Part shown: positions 15,308 to 23,731 of the stretch, piece after piece | Layout of the letters: every line of letters starts with the position of its first letter | Numbering within the stretch: the stretch's first letter is position 1 | DNA from: JBCBSZ01 sp039185015 | GTDB taxonomy: Bacteria > Actinomycetota > Acidimicrobiia > Acidimicrobiales > Poriferisodalaceae | Reading direction: 5' to 3' | DNA: 64,000 bases | Assembly: GCA_039185015.1 (NCBI GenBank) | Contig: JBCDAU010000025.1 | Location: 16,152-80,151 of the forward strand | Notes under the pieces: generated by a model | Seen by the model: the letters and a program-made list of their open reading frames with translations, nothing else | Told to the model about the DNA's origin: nothing | Database searches by the model: none | Translations under genes and position numbers: made by a program

Positions 15308-15891
15308 CGGTGCTTGCCGGCCGTCCAGCCCTGATCGCCGAGGGTGCGCTCACCGAACGCGAAGGGCTCGTCCTCGAGCTCGGTGGCCATCGTGTCGTTC
15401 CACCGGTTGAGGAAGCCGTAGAGCGAGATGACGGCGACCAGGGCGGTGATCTGAGCATCGTCGAAGTGCTCGTGCAGCACAGCGAAGTGGTCGGCGGTCG
15501 CGGCGTTCGGGACCTGTGCAGCGTCGCGGGCGAGTCGCAGCGCAGCCCGCTCCGCGTCGTCGAATCGGTCGTCGGTCTCGAACTCCCACAGCGCCGCGAC
15601 CTTCTCCTCGTCGACACCGGCCCGCTCGGCCGCGTGGCCGGTGTGGGCCTGGCAGTACCGACAGCCGGCGGCCGACGAGGCGACCTGGGCGACCATGAGG
15701 CGCAGCTGCGGCTCGACGAGGTCGTTGGCCATCACGGCCGCGCCGAGCCCCATGAACGCCTCGGGGAGCCCGGGGACGCGCGCCATCGTCAGCGTGGAGC
15801 GGGGGACGAAGCCGAGCATGGCGTTCACGCCGGCGACCGCGGCGTCGGAGAGACCGGCTTCGTCAGCGGGAAGGGGCGGGACGTGGGCCAT
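15304..15891 (-). CDS. AhpD-like (carboxymuconolactone decarboxylase family) protein with CxxC
   Basis: 195 residues from ATG 15891. The active-site motif is AAGCRYCQAHTGH: two Cys spaced CxxC and a His four residues after the second, as in alkylhydroperoxidase AhpD. The motif supports a thiol peroxidase or thiol reductase role. A TAGTGT box lies 7 nt before the ATG, so the transcript is probably leaderless. It is divergent from a second AhpD-like gene whose second Cys is replaced by a TGA codon, and it is translationally coupled to the sulfatase. Confidence 0.88.
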   Translation of the reverse strand: MAHVPPLPADEAGLSDAAVAGVNAMLGFVPRSTLTMARVPGLPEAFMGLGAAVMANDLVEPQLRLMVAQVASSAAGCRYCQAHTGHAAERAGVDEEKVAALWEFETDDRFDDAERAALRLARDAAQVPNAATADHFAVLHEHFDDAQITALVAVISLYGFLNRWNDTMATELEDEPFAFGERTLGDQGWTAGKHR

Positions 15892-15898
15892 GCAGTCG

Positions 15899-15908
15899 AC
15901 ACTACTGT
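15899..15908. promoter_or_regulatory. Overlapping divergent leaderless -10 boxes
   Basis: ACACTACTGT contains TACTGT on the plus strand (15903-15908, 7 nt before ATG 15916) and TAGTGT on the minus strand (15904-15899, 7 nt before ATG 15891). The two boxes share two base pairs, so the promoters should compete. Confidence 0.6.
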
Positions 15909-15915
15909 CGGCCCC

Positions 15916-16875
15916 ATGAGCGAGTCGCTGCCCCACGTGCCCGGTGCCGAGGCGTTCCTCGAGCGCGAGTGGCACCGCCTCGCAGGGCCCGGATCCTGGT
16001 TCACCGGTCCCGAGCGGGTCGCCATCGCCGCGACCACCCGAGCGGCCCGCGACGGCCGACCGGCGTCACCGCTGCTGCGGGACGAGGTCGCCGAGGCAGC
16101 GGCCCGACTCTCGGTCGACGCACCGCAGATCGACAGCACCTGGGTGGCCGACCTCGAGCGACGGGGCCTCGACGGGTTCGCCCTCGTCGAGGTGATGGGC
16201 ATCGTGTCCCGACTTCGGGCCGTCGACACCTACCTCTTCGGTCTCGGGCGTCCCGAGCGACCGTTGCCCGACCCGGTCGACGGCGAGCCCGATGGTGTCC
16301 GGGTCGACGGGGCGAAGATCGACGGCGGCTTCGTCCCGACCGTCGGCGCCGCCTGGCCCGACACCGCCCTCACGGCGGTCGCCGTCGAGCAGGAGGCCTA
16401 CTTCGACATCACGGCCGCGTTCTACATGACCGGTCCCGAGATGGGGCAGCTCGACATGGTCCGCGGGCTCGATCGGGCCCAGATCGAATTGGTCGCTGCG
16501 CGGACATCGTTGCTCAACGACTGCTTCTTCTGACTGTTCGCTCACGTGGGCATGCTCCGTGCGAGCAGCCAGGCACTGGGCCACGAGGTCGCCATCCGCG
16601 GCGCTGCCGACGCCACGGTCGATCCGCTCACCCCGGCAGGGCGAGCGTTGGTGGCGTTCACCGATGCGGCGGTCCTCCGGGACGTCCACGAGATCGACGG
16701 GGCCCGGGCCGAGCTCGTCTCGGCGGTCGGACCGGACGGGGCTGCCCGAGCCGCATCGGTCGCCGGCAACTTCGAGCTGATGAACCGACTCCTCGACGGC
16801 ATGGGCGTCGGACCTCCGGAGCGAGCGATGCACCTCGCCGACGAGCTGGGCGTCACGCCGCACGCCCGGAGCTGA
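15916..16875 (+). CDS. Putative selenoprotein: AhpD-like protein with CxxU active site
   Basis: Read through the TGA at 16531-16533 the gene encodes 319 residues. The site is SLLNDCFF-U-LFAHVGMLR: Cys203 and selenocysteine 206 in CxxU spacing, with a His four residues later, the AhpD pattern CxxCxxxH. The frame continues 113 codons past the TGA with the expected helical domain (DPLTPAGRALVAFTDAAVL and ELMNRLLDGMGV) and ends in a normal TGA that overlaps the convergent TauE gene. A hairpin with a GAGCA/UGCUC stem and CGUGC loop sits 24 nt after the TGA. It probably reduces peroxides or protein thiols. Terminating at the TGA would remove half the active site. Confidence 0.85.
16549..16570 (+). 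promoter_or_regulatory. SECIS-like hairpin after the TGA at 16531-16533
   Basis: GGC and UGCUC (one A bulged between them) pair with GAGCA and GCC around the loop CGUGC. The loop starts 24 nt after the UGA and its second base is G. A competing longer fold pairs CUGUUCG (16534-16540) with CGAGCAG (16562-16568). Confidence 0.6.
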
Positions 16876-17926
16876 CGCGCTCGGGCTGTCGTTCGATCCG
16901 GGCGAGCGCGATCAGCAGACCCGGCAGGGCGACGAGCCCGACGGCGAGGTAGGCGACGAGGGCCGGCTCGGTCCGGAGCTCCTCGACGAGGACGACCGTC
17001 GTGAGCACCTCGATCGCGGCGAGCGCGGCGACGAAGCGCACCACCGTGGACTCCCGCACCAGCGTGATGCAGAACGACCCGAGCGGCGCGCCCCACACGA
17101 CGACCGGGACGGCGGCGAGCCAGAGACCGAGCAGGTCAGCTCGCTCGGCTTCCAGGTCCGCCGGTTCACCGCCGACCGACACCACCCGTTCGCCCTCGAC
17201 GGCGACATGGAGCGCACCGTCGACCAGACCGAGCAGGAGCAGCCCGACGACCGACACGACCGCCATCACCGCGATGGAGGTCGGGAGCGCGACATGCGGC
17301 CGTACTCCGGCGATCATCACGAGCACGAGGAACACGGCGATGTTCGCCCCGGTGCCGGTGAGCGAGGACAGCAGGCCACCGGCGAAGGCGGCGACCAGCA
17401 CGATGCCGTCCAGCCGACGGGACCACGGCACCTCGTCGACGTCGCCCCGCAGGTGACGGAGCATCATCAGGGAGGTCGTGGCGAGCACGATCGAGAACGT
17501 TGCCTTCACCCACGGCGTGCCGATCGTCGAGGGCCAGAACAGCTCGTCGGGTCGTCCCAGCACGGTGATCCCGAGCAAGAACCCGACCACCGCCGACGGC
17601 ACGGCCAGCTGCAACGAGCGGGCGTGCATCGCCCGACGGTTGATCACGATCGCGGCGACGGCCATCGACATGCCGACGGCCTGGATCGACAGGCCGAACG
17701 TGCGGGCGATCGGGCCCGGAACGTCCAGCGCCTTGGTGAAGACCGGGAAGGCCACGGCACCGCCGCCCTCAGGCGAGGAGCCGGCGAGGAAGCTGCCGAA
17801 CAGCATCGTCACCGTCGACTCCCAGTGGCCGGCGATCCGACCGAACATCCCTGCGGACGACACGGCGACCAACCAGACGATGGTCGCCAGGGCGCTGAGC
17901 GCCCACGCCGCCCGCGAACGGTTCAC
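16853..17926 (-). CDS. TauE/SafE-like membrane permease
   Basis: 357 residues with about nine hydrophobic segments. The hallmark repeats are GSFLAGSSPEGGGAVAFPVF near residue 45 and GGLLSSLTGTGANIAVFLVL near 185, typical of the sulfite-exporter/anion permease family (TauE/SafE, TSUP). It likely exports or imports a small sulfur-containing or organic acid anion. Its ATG overlaps the stop of the dehydrogenase gene upstream (ATGA), and its 3' end overlaps the AhpD-like selenoprotein by 23 bp on the other strand. Confidence 0.85.
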   Translation of the reverse strand: MNRSRAAWALSALATIVWLVAVSSAGMFGRIAGHWESTVTMLFGSFLAGSSPEGGGAVAFPVFTKALDVPGPIARTFGLSIQAVGMSMAVAAIVINRRAMHARSLQLAVPSAVVGFLLGITVLGRPDELFWPSTIGTPWVKATFSIVLATTSLMMLRHLRGDVDEVPWSRRLDGIVLVAAFAGGLLSSLTGTGANIAVFLVLVMIAGVRPHVALPTSIAVMAVVSVVGLLLLGLVDGALHVAVEGERVVSVGGEPADLEAERADLLGLWLAAVPVVVWGAPLGSFCITLVRESTVVRFVAALAAIEVLTTVVLVEELRTEPALVAYLAVGLVALPGLLIALARIERQPERVSSGRAA

Positions 17927-18819
17927 GACACGTCGCTCGGGAGGTCACCGACGTCGTCGCGCAGCCGACGGATCAGGCTCGACGTGTCCCAGCGCCCCCC
18001 GCCGACCTCCATCAGCTCGGCGTAGTACGAGTCGACCAGGCGGGCGACGGGGAGCTCGGCGCCGTTGCGATCGGCCTCGTCGAAGCAGATGCCGAGATCC
18101 TTGCGCATCCACTCGACGGCGAACCCGAAGTCGAACTCGTCGCGGGCCATGGTGCGGCCCCGGTTCTCCATCTGCCACGACCCCGCGGCGCCCTTCGAGA
18201 TGACGTCGAGGACGATGTCCATGTCGAGCTCGGCCCGCAGCCCGAAGGCGATGGCCTCGGACAGCCCCTGGACGAGCCCGGCGATCGAGAGCTGGTTGAC
18301 CATCTTGCAGAGCTGGCCGCTGCCGGTCGGTCCGACCAGCGTGCAGGCGCGTGAGAACGCATCGATGACGGGGGCGACCCGGTCGAAGACGTCGGCGTCG
18401 CCGCCGCACATGACGGTCAGGACCCCGTTCTCGGCGCCAGCCTGCCCGCCGCTGATCGGTGCATCGATGACACCGATCCCCGCCTGGCGGCCTGCAGCGT
18501 GCAGCTCACGGGCCAGCGTGGCCGAGGCGGTCGTGTGGTCCACGAGGGTGGTGCCCGCCGACATCCCGGCGAACGCGCCATCGTCTCCGAGCACGACCGA
18601 GCGCACGTCGTCGTCGTTGCCGACGCACGTGAACACGATGTCGGCGCCCTCGGCCGCCTCGCGGGGCGTGGGGGCGGCCCGGCCGCCGTGCTTCGCCGCC
18701 CAGGCGGACGCCTTCGCCCCGGTGCGGTTGTAGACGGTGACCTCGTGGCCGGCGGCGACGAGGTGGCCGGCCATGGGCGCACCCATGACCCCGAGCCCGA
18801 TGAACGCAGTGCTGGTCAT
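17923..18819 (-). CDS. 3-hydroxyisobutyrate dehydrogenase-family oxidoreductase
   Basis: 298 residues. NAD(P) binding GLGVMGAPMAGHL at residue 8, substrate loop DAPISGGQAGAENG (about 120) and catalytic Lys in GQLCKMVNQ (about 170) define the beta-hydroxyacid dehydrogenase family. It oxidises 3-hydroxyisobutyrate, tartronate semialdehyde or a similar acid; the substrate cannot be fixed from sequence. It is coupled to the TauE-like permease, which might move the acid or a sulfonated analogue. Confidence 0.88.
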   Translation of the reverse strand: MTSTAFIGLGVMGAPMAGHLVAAGHEVTVYNRTGAKASAWAAKHGGRAAPTPREAAEGADIVFTCVGNDDDVRSVVLGDDGAFAGMSAGTTLVDHTTASATLARELHAAGRQAGIGVIDAPISGGQAGAENGVLTVMCGGDADVFDRVAPVIDAFSRACTLVGPTGSGQLCKMVNQLSIAGLVQGLSEAIAFGLRAELDMDIVLDVISKGAAGSWQMENRGRTMARDEFDFGFAVEWMRKDLGICFDEADRNGAELPVARLVDSYYAELMEVGGGRWDTSSLIRRLRDDVGDLPSDVS

Positions 18820-18879
18820 GGGCCCGATCCTCGCATCCGGGATGGAACCCGGTGGGACGACCGTTCTCGTCCCGCCGAG

Positions 18880-19938
18880 CTACAGCTCGTCGATGACGAA
18901 GCCGGCGTCGAGGTCGACCGCGGCCTGCCAGCCCCGCTCGAGCATCGAGTCGAGCAGTGCCTGGCCGCGCTCGTTGCCGCCGTCCAGGGCGGCGAGCTGT
19001 GGTGCCGACGCGACGTGCATCAGCATCCCGGCCCGGTAGTCGTCCCAGCATCGCTCGAAGGAGTACCCGTGCACCCCGAGGTCGACCAGTCGGTCGTGGT
19101 ACCGCCGCAGGAGCGCGTCCTGGTGCTCCCGACGGAACTCGGTCGGGACGTTCTGGCCCAGGAAGTACGACAGGTCGAACGTGCCCCGGTGCCGGAGCGA
19201 CAGCTGCCAGTCGAGGAGGCAGACGCCGTCGCCGTCGTCCACGCCGAAGAGGACGTTGTCGAGGCGAAGGTCGTAGTGGCAGAAGGTGAGCGGGCCGTTC
19301 GACCACCACGCGAGGTAGGCCGGGTAGCGGCCGCCGGCCAGCTGGTCGAGCCACGCCTGCGGCGTGTCGTCGAGGTCGGCTGCCTTCGCACGGAGGACGG
19401 GCACGAGAGCGGGCAACACCTCGGCGTAGGCCCGGTATGCGGCGTTGTCCATGCCAGGGAGCCAATCGAGCCGCTCGAGCTCGGGAGACTCCCACCACGA
19501 CGCGTGGAGCGCGGCTACCGTGTCGACGATGGCCACGGCGTCCGCCTCGGAGCAGCCCTCCAGCTGGTCGACGGCGCGGGCCCCGGTGATCTCCTCCATC
19601 AGGATCACGAACGGCACGCCGCCCGGTGCCATCTCGGCGTGATGGCACCGAGGAACACGCACGTCGACGTCGGGCGACAGCTCCCGGTAGAAGCTCACCT
19701 CCCGCTCGTAGAAGCCGTACGCCCCGGCGACCTGCCGGTTCTCCTCGGCCGGTGAGGCCGTCTTCAGCACCAGCGTCGCCGGCACGTCCTCGCCCTCGAG
19801 GTGCAGCCGGGTCACCTCGGCCATCACGCCGACGCCCTCGCCGAGGTTCTCGGCCCGGACGGACGAGACCGGCGCCCCGAGCACCTGCGACAACCAGTCG
19901 GTGTCGACCTGGTCAGGTGTCTCCGGGAAGGCGCTCAT
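18880..19938 (-). CDS. Aminoglycoside phosphotransferase-fold kinase
   Basis: 352 residues from ATG 19938. The kinase fold shows a Lys in VPATLVLKTA, the Brenner motif HYDLRLDNVLFG (catalytic Asp) and LLDWQ for metal binding. Proteins of this group phosphorylate small hydroxylated molecules or activate acyl-CoA dehydrogenases; aminoglycoside resistance should not be assumed. A TAGCTT box lies 8 nt before the ATG. It is divergent from a P450 gene with 77 bp between. Confidence 0.8.
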   Translation of the reverse strand: MSAFPETPDQVDTDWLSQVLGAPVSSVRAENLGEGVGVMAEVTRLHLEGEDVPATLVLKTASPAEENRQVAGAYGFYEREVSFYRELSPDVDVRVPRCHHAEMAPGGVPFVILMEEITGARAVDQLEGCSEADAVAIVDTVAALHASWWESPELERLDWLPGMDNAAYRAYAEVLPALVPVLRAKAADLDDTPQAWLDQLAGGRYPAYLAWWSNGPLTFCHYDLRLDNVLFGVDDGDGVCLLDWQLSLRHRGTFDLSYFLGQNVPTEFRREHQDALLRRYHDRLVDLGVHGYSFERCWDDYRAGMLMHVASAPQLAALDGGNERGQALLDSMLERGWQAAVDLDAGFVIDEL

Positions 19939-19946
19939 GGGCGCCG

Positions 19947-19952
19947 AAGCTA
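19947..19952 (-). promoter_or_regulatory. Probable leaderless -10 box (TAGCTT)
   Basis: TAGCTT on the minus strand, 8 nt before ATG 19938. Confidence 0.45.
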
Positions 19953-20015
19953 CTGGTCGACCAGAGTCCGGTGCTGTGCCGTCGACTAGACCTGAGTCGG
20001 CGAGGGAGGGGACCC

Positions 20016-21260
20016 ATGACCGACGCGCCCGAGGTGAGCTTCTTCGATCCGGCCACCAACAAGTGCCCATACGACGCGTACCAGGAGCTGCGCGACGAGG
20101 CACCGGTGTGGCGGGACCCGGCGACCGGCATGTACGTCATCACCCGATACGAGGACGTGAAGGCGCTGCTGCTCGACACCGAGACGTTCAGCAACGAGCG
20201 CAAGACCGTGCGCCGGAGCGGCAAGGAGGCCCACCTCCGCTCGCTGTACGAGACCGAGGGCTGGGTCCCGGCGCCGACGCTCGCCGGGCGTGACGACCCC
20301 AACCACAAGCAGATGCGGGCGCTGTTCGACCACGCGTTCCGACCGTCGCGGATCAAGCAGCTCGACCCGGTCGTCGACCGGATCGCCCACGAGCTCATCG
20401 ATGCGTTCATCGATCGAGGTCGGTGCGATGTCGTCGCCGAGTTCGCCGTGCCCCTCCCCTTGCTGATGATCGCCCAGCAGATGGGTGTCGAGGACAACGA
20501 CGACATCTGGAAGATCAAGGCCTGGACCGATGCCTGGGTGCAGCGCCTCGGGATGATGCAGACCGACGAGGAGGCGGAGTGGTCGGTGCGCATGGAGATC
20601 GAGGCGCAGCACTACTTCCAGCCCATGTTCGAGCGACTCCGCGAGCAGCCCGAGGACACGCTGTTCTCCGACCTCGTCAACACGGTGATCCCCGAGTGGG
20701 GACGCCCCCTCACCGACGAGGAGCTCCACGCCGAGATGATGGCGGACACCTTCGTCGGGGGCTCCGAGACCTCCACCAACGCGCTGTCGGCTGGCGTCAT
20801 GCTGCTCGTGCAGAACCCGGACGTGTGGGAGCGCCTCTGCACGGAACCGGACACCGCGATCCCTGCCTTCGCCGAGGAGGTCGTCCGCCTCGAGGGACCG
20901 GTGCAGGGACTGTTCCGCATCACGACGACCGAGATCGAGCTGCACGGGGTGACCATCCCGGCCGGCTCGATGATCAACGTCCGGTACGCAGCGGCGAACC
21001 GTGACGAGCGTCAGTTCGACGACGCCGACTCGGTCGATCTCGACCGGAAGGCGCCGAGAAGCCACATGGCCTACGGCGCGGGCATCCACTACTGCCTCGG
21101 CGCTCCGCTGGCCCGGCGGGAGCTCATCCTCGGCTTCCGTGCGCTGGTCGACCGGATCGACGAGATGAGGTTCGCCGATGGCAACGACTTCGCCATCGCC
21201 CCGAACTTCTGCCTTCGCGCGCTGAAGGAGCTCCACATCGAGTTCACGCCCCGGGGGTAG
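20016..21260 (+). CDS. Cytochrome P450
   Basis: 414 residues, normal for a soluble bacterial P450. Heme ligand Cys360 lies in YGAGIHYCLGAPLAR; the I-helix reads VGGSETSTNA and the K-helix ExxR is EVVR. A strong ribosome site (GGGAGGGG) precedes ATG 20016. No ferredoxin or reductase gene is adjacent, so redox partners are elsewhere. The substrate is unknown; similar enzymes hydroxylate steroids, terpenes or fatty acids. Confidence 0.93.
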   Translation: MTDAPEVSFFDPATNKCPYDAYQELRDEAPVWRDPATGMYVITRYEDVKALLLDTETFSNERKTVRRSGKEAHLRSLYETEGWVPAPTLAGRDDPNHKQMRALFDHAFRPSRIKQLDPVVDRIAHELIDAFIDRGRCDVVAEFAVPLPLLMIAQQMGVEDNDDIWKIKAWTDAWVQRLGMMQTDEEAEWSVRMEIEAQHYFQPMFERLREQPEDTLFSDLVNTVIPEWGRPLTDEELHAEMMADTFVGGSETSTNALSAGVMLLVQNPDVWERLCTEPDTAIPAFAEEVVRLEGPVQGLFRITTTEIELHGVTIPAGSMINVRYAAANRDERQFDDADSVDLDRKAPRSHMAYGAGIHYCLGAPLARRELILGFRALVDRIDEMRFADGNDFAIAPNFCLRALKELHIEFTPRG

Positions 21261-21289
21261 GCGACCGGTGCCGCCACTCCGGCGGTCCA

Positions 21290-22453
21290 GTGCCCCAGAA
21301 TCGACCGGTGCCCCCCGAGCCCGACGCCCCCGACGACGCGGGCGCGCCGTCGTTCCCGACCGAGCTCCTCGCGCCGGCGGTCGCCGTCGCGATCGTGGTC
21401 GTGCTCGTGGTGGTGGCGATCGTGAGCCGAGGCGGAGACGGCGACGAGGCGACCGAGCCGACGGCCGCCGCCGGCGAACCGACCCCGACGACCGGAGGGG
21501 ACGATGAGCCGGCGGAGCCGTGGTCGTTGCAAGCCCCGAACGACGCGATGACCATCGAGCCGTACGCAGGGCTCGGGGCCTGGGTCGACGTGTTCGACTT
21601 CGACCCGGCGTACCAGAACGCCGGAACGGAACCCGTCGTCACGGTGGCCGACCTCGATGTCATGGCCGCCTACGGCGTCGAGACCCTCTACCTCCAGGCC
21701 GCCCGGCTGGACGCGGAACGCACGCCGAGCGGCCTCGTCGCGCCCGAGCTCGTGGCTGAGCTGCTCGACGCCGCTCACGACCGGGGCATCGCCGTGGTCG
21801 CCTGGTACCTCCCGTTGTTCGGTGACATCGAGGCCGACCTCGAGCGCCTCGATCTCCTGCGCCGGTTCCGCACCGGGCGGGGTGATCGGTTCGACGGGGT
21901 GGCCGTCGACATCGAGGCGACGGCCACCGTCGAGGACGACGGGAACCGGTCGGCACGCCTCGTCGAGCTCAGCGAGCGGATGCTGGAGCTGGGCCTGCCG
22001 GACGACGTCTGGGGTGCCATCGTGCTCCCGCCGACACTGCTCGAGGTCGTCAACGAGGACTTCTGGCCGGGCTTCCCGTGGGCCGAGCTCGCCCCGTTGT
22101 ACGACGTGTGGCTCCCGATGTCGTACTGGTCGGGCCGGACGGACGCCTCGGGCTTCCGGGACGGCCAGACCTACAACGACGACGCCGTCGCCCGTCTCCG
22201 CGCCAACCTCGGCGACGCCGATGCGCTGGTCCACTCGATCGGCGGGATCGGCGACTCCATCACCGAGGGCCAGGTCGCGGACTTCGTCGACAGCCTGGCC
22301 GCCACCGGTTCGATCGGCGGCTCGATCTACGACTACCGCACGATGAGCGCCGGCGCGTGGGCCATCCTGAGGGACCGTACCCCGGGGGCCGTCGTCGAGG
22401 TCCCGGACAATTTCTCACCGAATCGCGAACCGGATGACACGACCGCTCCGTAG
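21290..22453 (+). CDS. Membrane-anchored protein with glycoside hydrolase-like barrel
   Basis: 387 residues from GTG 21290 (GTG 21308 is an alternative). A transmembrane anchor (AVAVAIVVVLVVVAIV) near residue 35 is followed by an acidic/Thr linker and an extracellular domain. That domain has alternating strands and helices (VETLYLQAARL, IAVVAWYLPLFGDIE, FDGVAVDIEA, LYDVWLPMSYW) like a TIM-barrel hydrolase, with acidic residues at strand ends. The sugar or other substrate is unknown. Confidence 0.6.
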   Translation: MPQNRPVPPEPDAPDDAGAPSFPTELLAPAVAVAIVVVLVVVAIVSRGGDGDEATEPTAAAGEPTPTTGGDDEPAEPWSLQAPNDAMTIEPYAGLGAWVDVFDFDPAYQNAGTEPVVTVADLDVMAAYGVETLYLQAARLDAERTPSGLVAPELVAELLDAAHDRGIAVVAWYLPLFGDIEADLERLDLLRRFRTGRGDRFDGVAVDIEATATVEDDGNRSARLVELSERMLELGLPDDVWGAIVLPPTLLEVVNEDFWPGFPWAELAPLYDVWLPMSYWSGRTDASGFRDGQTYNDDAVARLRANLGDADALVHSIGGIGDSITEGQVADFVDSLAATGSIGGSIYDYRTMSAGAWAILRDRTPGAVVEVPDNFSPNREPDDTTAP

Positions 22454-22491
22454 TGGTCGTCGCACACACAGCTTCTGAGGGAGGCTCCCCC

Positions 22492-23034
22492 ATGCAACGA
22501 CGCTCGGCCATCGCCCTGCTCGGCCTGTTGGCGTTCGTCGCCGCGGCCTGCGGCGGCGACTCCGATGACGACAGCGCCGACACGACGCCGGCGACCGAGG
22601 CGGCCGCCGAGGCCGGAGGCGACGGCAGTGGCGCCGCCGCGCCCGCAGCCGGCGCGCTCCAGGTCACCGAGGTTCGCTTCGAGAACAGCTCGGCGACCAT
22701 CACCAACACCGGCGACGAGCCCGTGAACCTCAACGGTCTGTTCATGTGCAACCGGCCGACCTACGTGCCGCTCCCCGACCAGACGCTCGCCCCCGGCGAG
22801 ACGCTCGACGTCGGTCTGGCCGGCATGACGCCCGACGGTGGTGAGTTCGCGATCTACACGTCGCAGAACTTCTCGAGCGCCGACGACATCATCTCCTACG
22901 TCCACTGGGGCCCCGGCGGCGGTCGCGCCGACACGGCCATCGAGGCCGGTGTGTGGAGCGGCGACCCGGCGACGGCCGGCCCCGACGGCCTCACGCTGAC
23001 CGGCGACCCCGGCTCCGCCGGCGGCTGGGGCTGA
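22492..23034 (+). CDS. Lipoprotein with lamin-tail-like beta domain
   Basis: 180 residues with a clear lipobox (FVAAAC, about Cys20), an acidic and Ala/Gly-rich linker, and a beta-rich domain (LQVTEVRFENSSATITNTG, then GLFMCNRPTYVPL and LAPGETLDVGL) that resembles the lamin-tail/LTD fold found on exported proteins. GAGGGAGG lies before the ATG. It follows the barrel protein by 38 bp in the same direction and may share its transcript. Exact role unknown. Confidence 0.7.
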   Translation: MQRRSAIALLGLLAFVAAACGGDSDDDSADTTPATEAAAEAGGDGSGAAAPAAGALQVTEVRFENSSATITNTGDEPVNLNGLFMCNRPTYVPLPDQTLAPGETLDVGLAGMTPDGGEFAIYTSQNFSSADDIISYVHWGPGGGRADTAIEAGVWSGDPATAGPDGLTLTGDPGSAGGWG

Positions 23035-23052
23035 TCTCGAGCAGACGGTTCG

Positions 23053-23080
23053 GGTCAGGGGGCGGCGCCGCTCCCTGACC
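23053..23080. terminator. Hairpin between convergent genes
   Basis: GGTCAGGG (23053-23060) and CCCTGACC (23073-23080) pair perfectly and enclose a GC-rich inner fold. It lies 19 bp after the lipoprotein stop and covers the end of the convergent TetR gene. Confidence 0.55.
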
Positions 23081-23660
23081 CAGCCCCGGTCACCGCCCGA
23101 TCGAGCAGCTCGGCCAGGGTCTCGCCGACGACGAGCAGCGGCGCGGGTTCCCGACCCGCGCGGGCCAGCACGAGCGCCCCCTCGATGGCCGACACCAGGG
23201 TCGTCCCGAGGCGAGTGGCATCGTCTGGTTCCACGCCGCGAACGGCCAGCGCATCGGCGGCGACGACCTGCCAGCTCCGGAGCACCTCGGCGCATGCGGT
23301 GGCGATGGGGTCGGAGCGGTGGGCCTGCTCGAGGACGATCGTCGCGATCGGGCAACCGTCCGACCACCCGCTCGCCTCCAGCTCGGCAGCGGCGGTCTCG
23401 GCCCACAGCCGGACCGCGGCGCCGGGCGGACCGGAGGCGAAGGCCGACGCCAGCAGCCGCTCGTAGCCGGCGCCCGAACGAGCGATCGCCTCGACGGCCA
23501 GCTCCTCCTTGCCTCCCGGGAAGTGATGGGACTGCGATCCCCATGGCGTCTCGCTGTCGGCGACCACCTGGCGCCAGCCCGTCGCCGCGTAGCCCTGTCG
23601 GCGGAAGAGCCCGGCGGCGCTGCGCACCATCCGCTTCCGGGTGTCGGTGGTCCTCGGCAC
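23055..23660 (-). CDS. TetR-family regulator, LmrA/YxaF-like
   Basis: 201 residues. The HTH region reads RRQGYAATGWRQVVADSETP and the recognition part WGSQSHHFPGGKEELAVEAI, the pattern of the LmrA/YxaF group, which control efflux or small-molecule enzymes. Start GTG 23660 lies 8 nt after a TAGCCT box. The gene is divergent from an alcohol dehydrogenase, and a perfect 41-bp inverted repeat fills the gap, so it very likely represses both genes. The inducer is unknown. Confidence 0.88.
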   Translation of the reverse strand: MPRTTDTRKRMVRSAAGLFRRQGYAATGWRQVVADSETPWGSQSHHFPGGKEELAVEAIARSGAGYERLLASAFASGPPGAAVRLWAETAAAELEASGWSDGCPIATIVLEQAHRSDPIATACAEVLRSWQVVAADALAVRGVEPDDATRLGTTLVSAIEGALVLARAGREPAPLLVVGETLAELLDRAVTGAGSGSGAAP

Positions 23661-23668
23661 GGCAGCTC

Positions 23669-23674
23669 AGGCTA
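23669..23674 (-). promoter_or_regulatory. Probable -10 box of the TetR gene (TAGCCT)
   Basis: TAGCCT on the minus strand, 8 nt before GTG 23660 and next to the inverted repeat. Confidence 0.45.
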
Positions 23675-23677
23675 GTG

Positions 23678-23718
23678 GTTCTCTTACGGTCGTCTTAGTA
23701 TGACGACCGTAAGAGAAC
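23678..23718. promoter_or_regulatory. Perfect 41-bp inverted repeat, probable operator of TetR
   Basis: GTTCTCTTACGGTCGTC (23678-23694) is the exact reverse complement of 23702-23718; the 7-bp spacer TTAGTAT contains a -10-like TAGTAT. The length would allow two repressor dimers and would block the promoter of the dehydrogenase. Confidence 0.75.
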
Positions 23719-23731
23719 GATCGGAGACCAG

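Noticed and set aside
14114..15334. A long plus-strand frame inside the sulfatase region
   Set aside because: It is antisense to a sulfatase with all family motifs. High GC content makes such shadow frames common.
18880..19938. Aminoglycoside resistance gene
   Set aside because: The kinase fold is shared by many metabolic enzymes and nothing here points to antibiotics.
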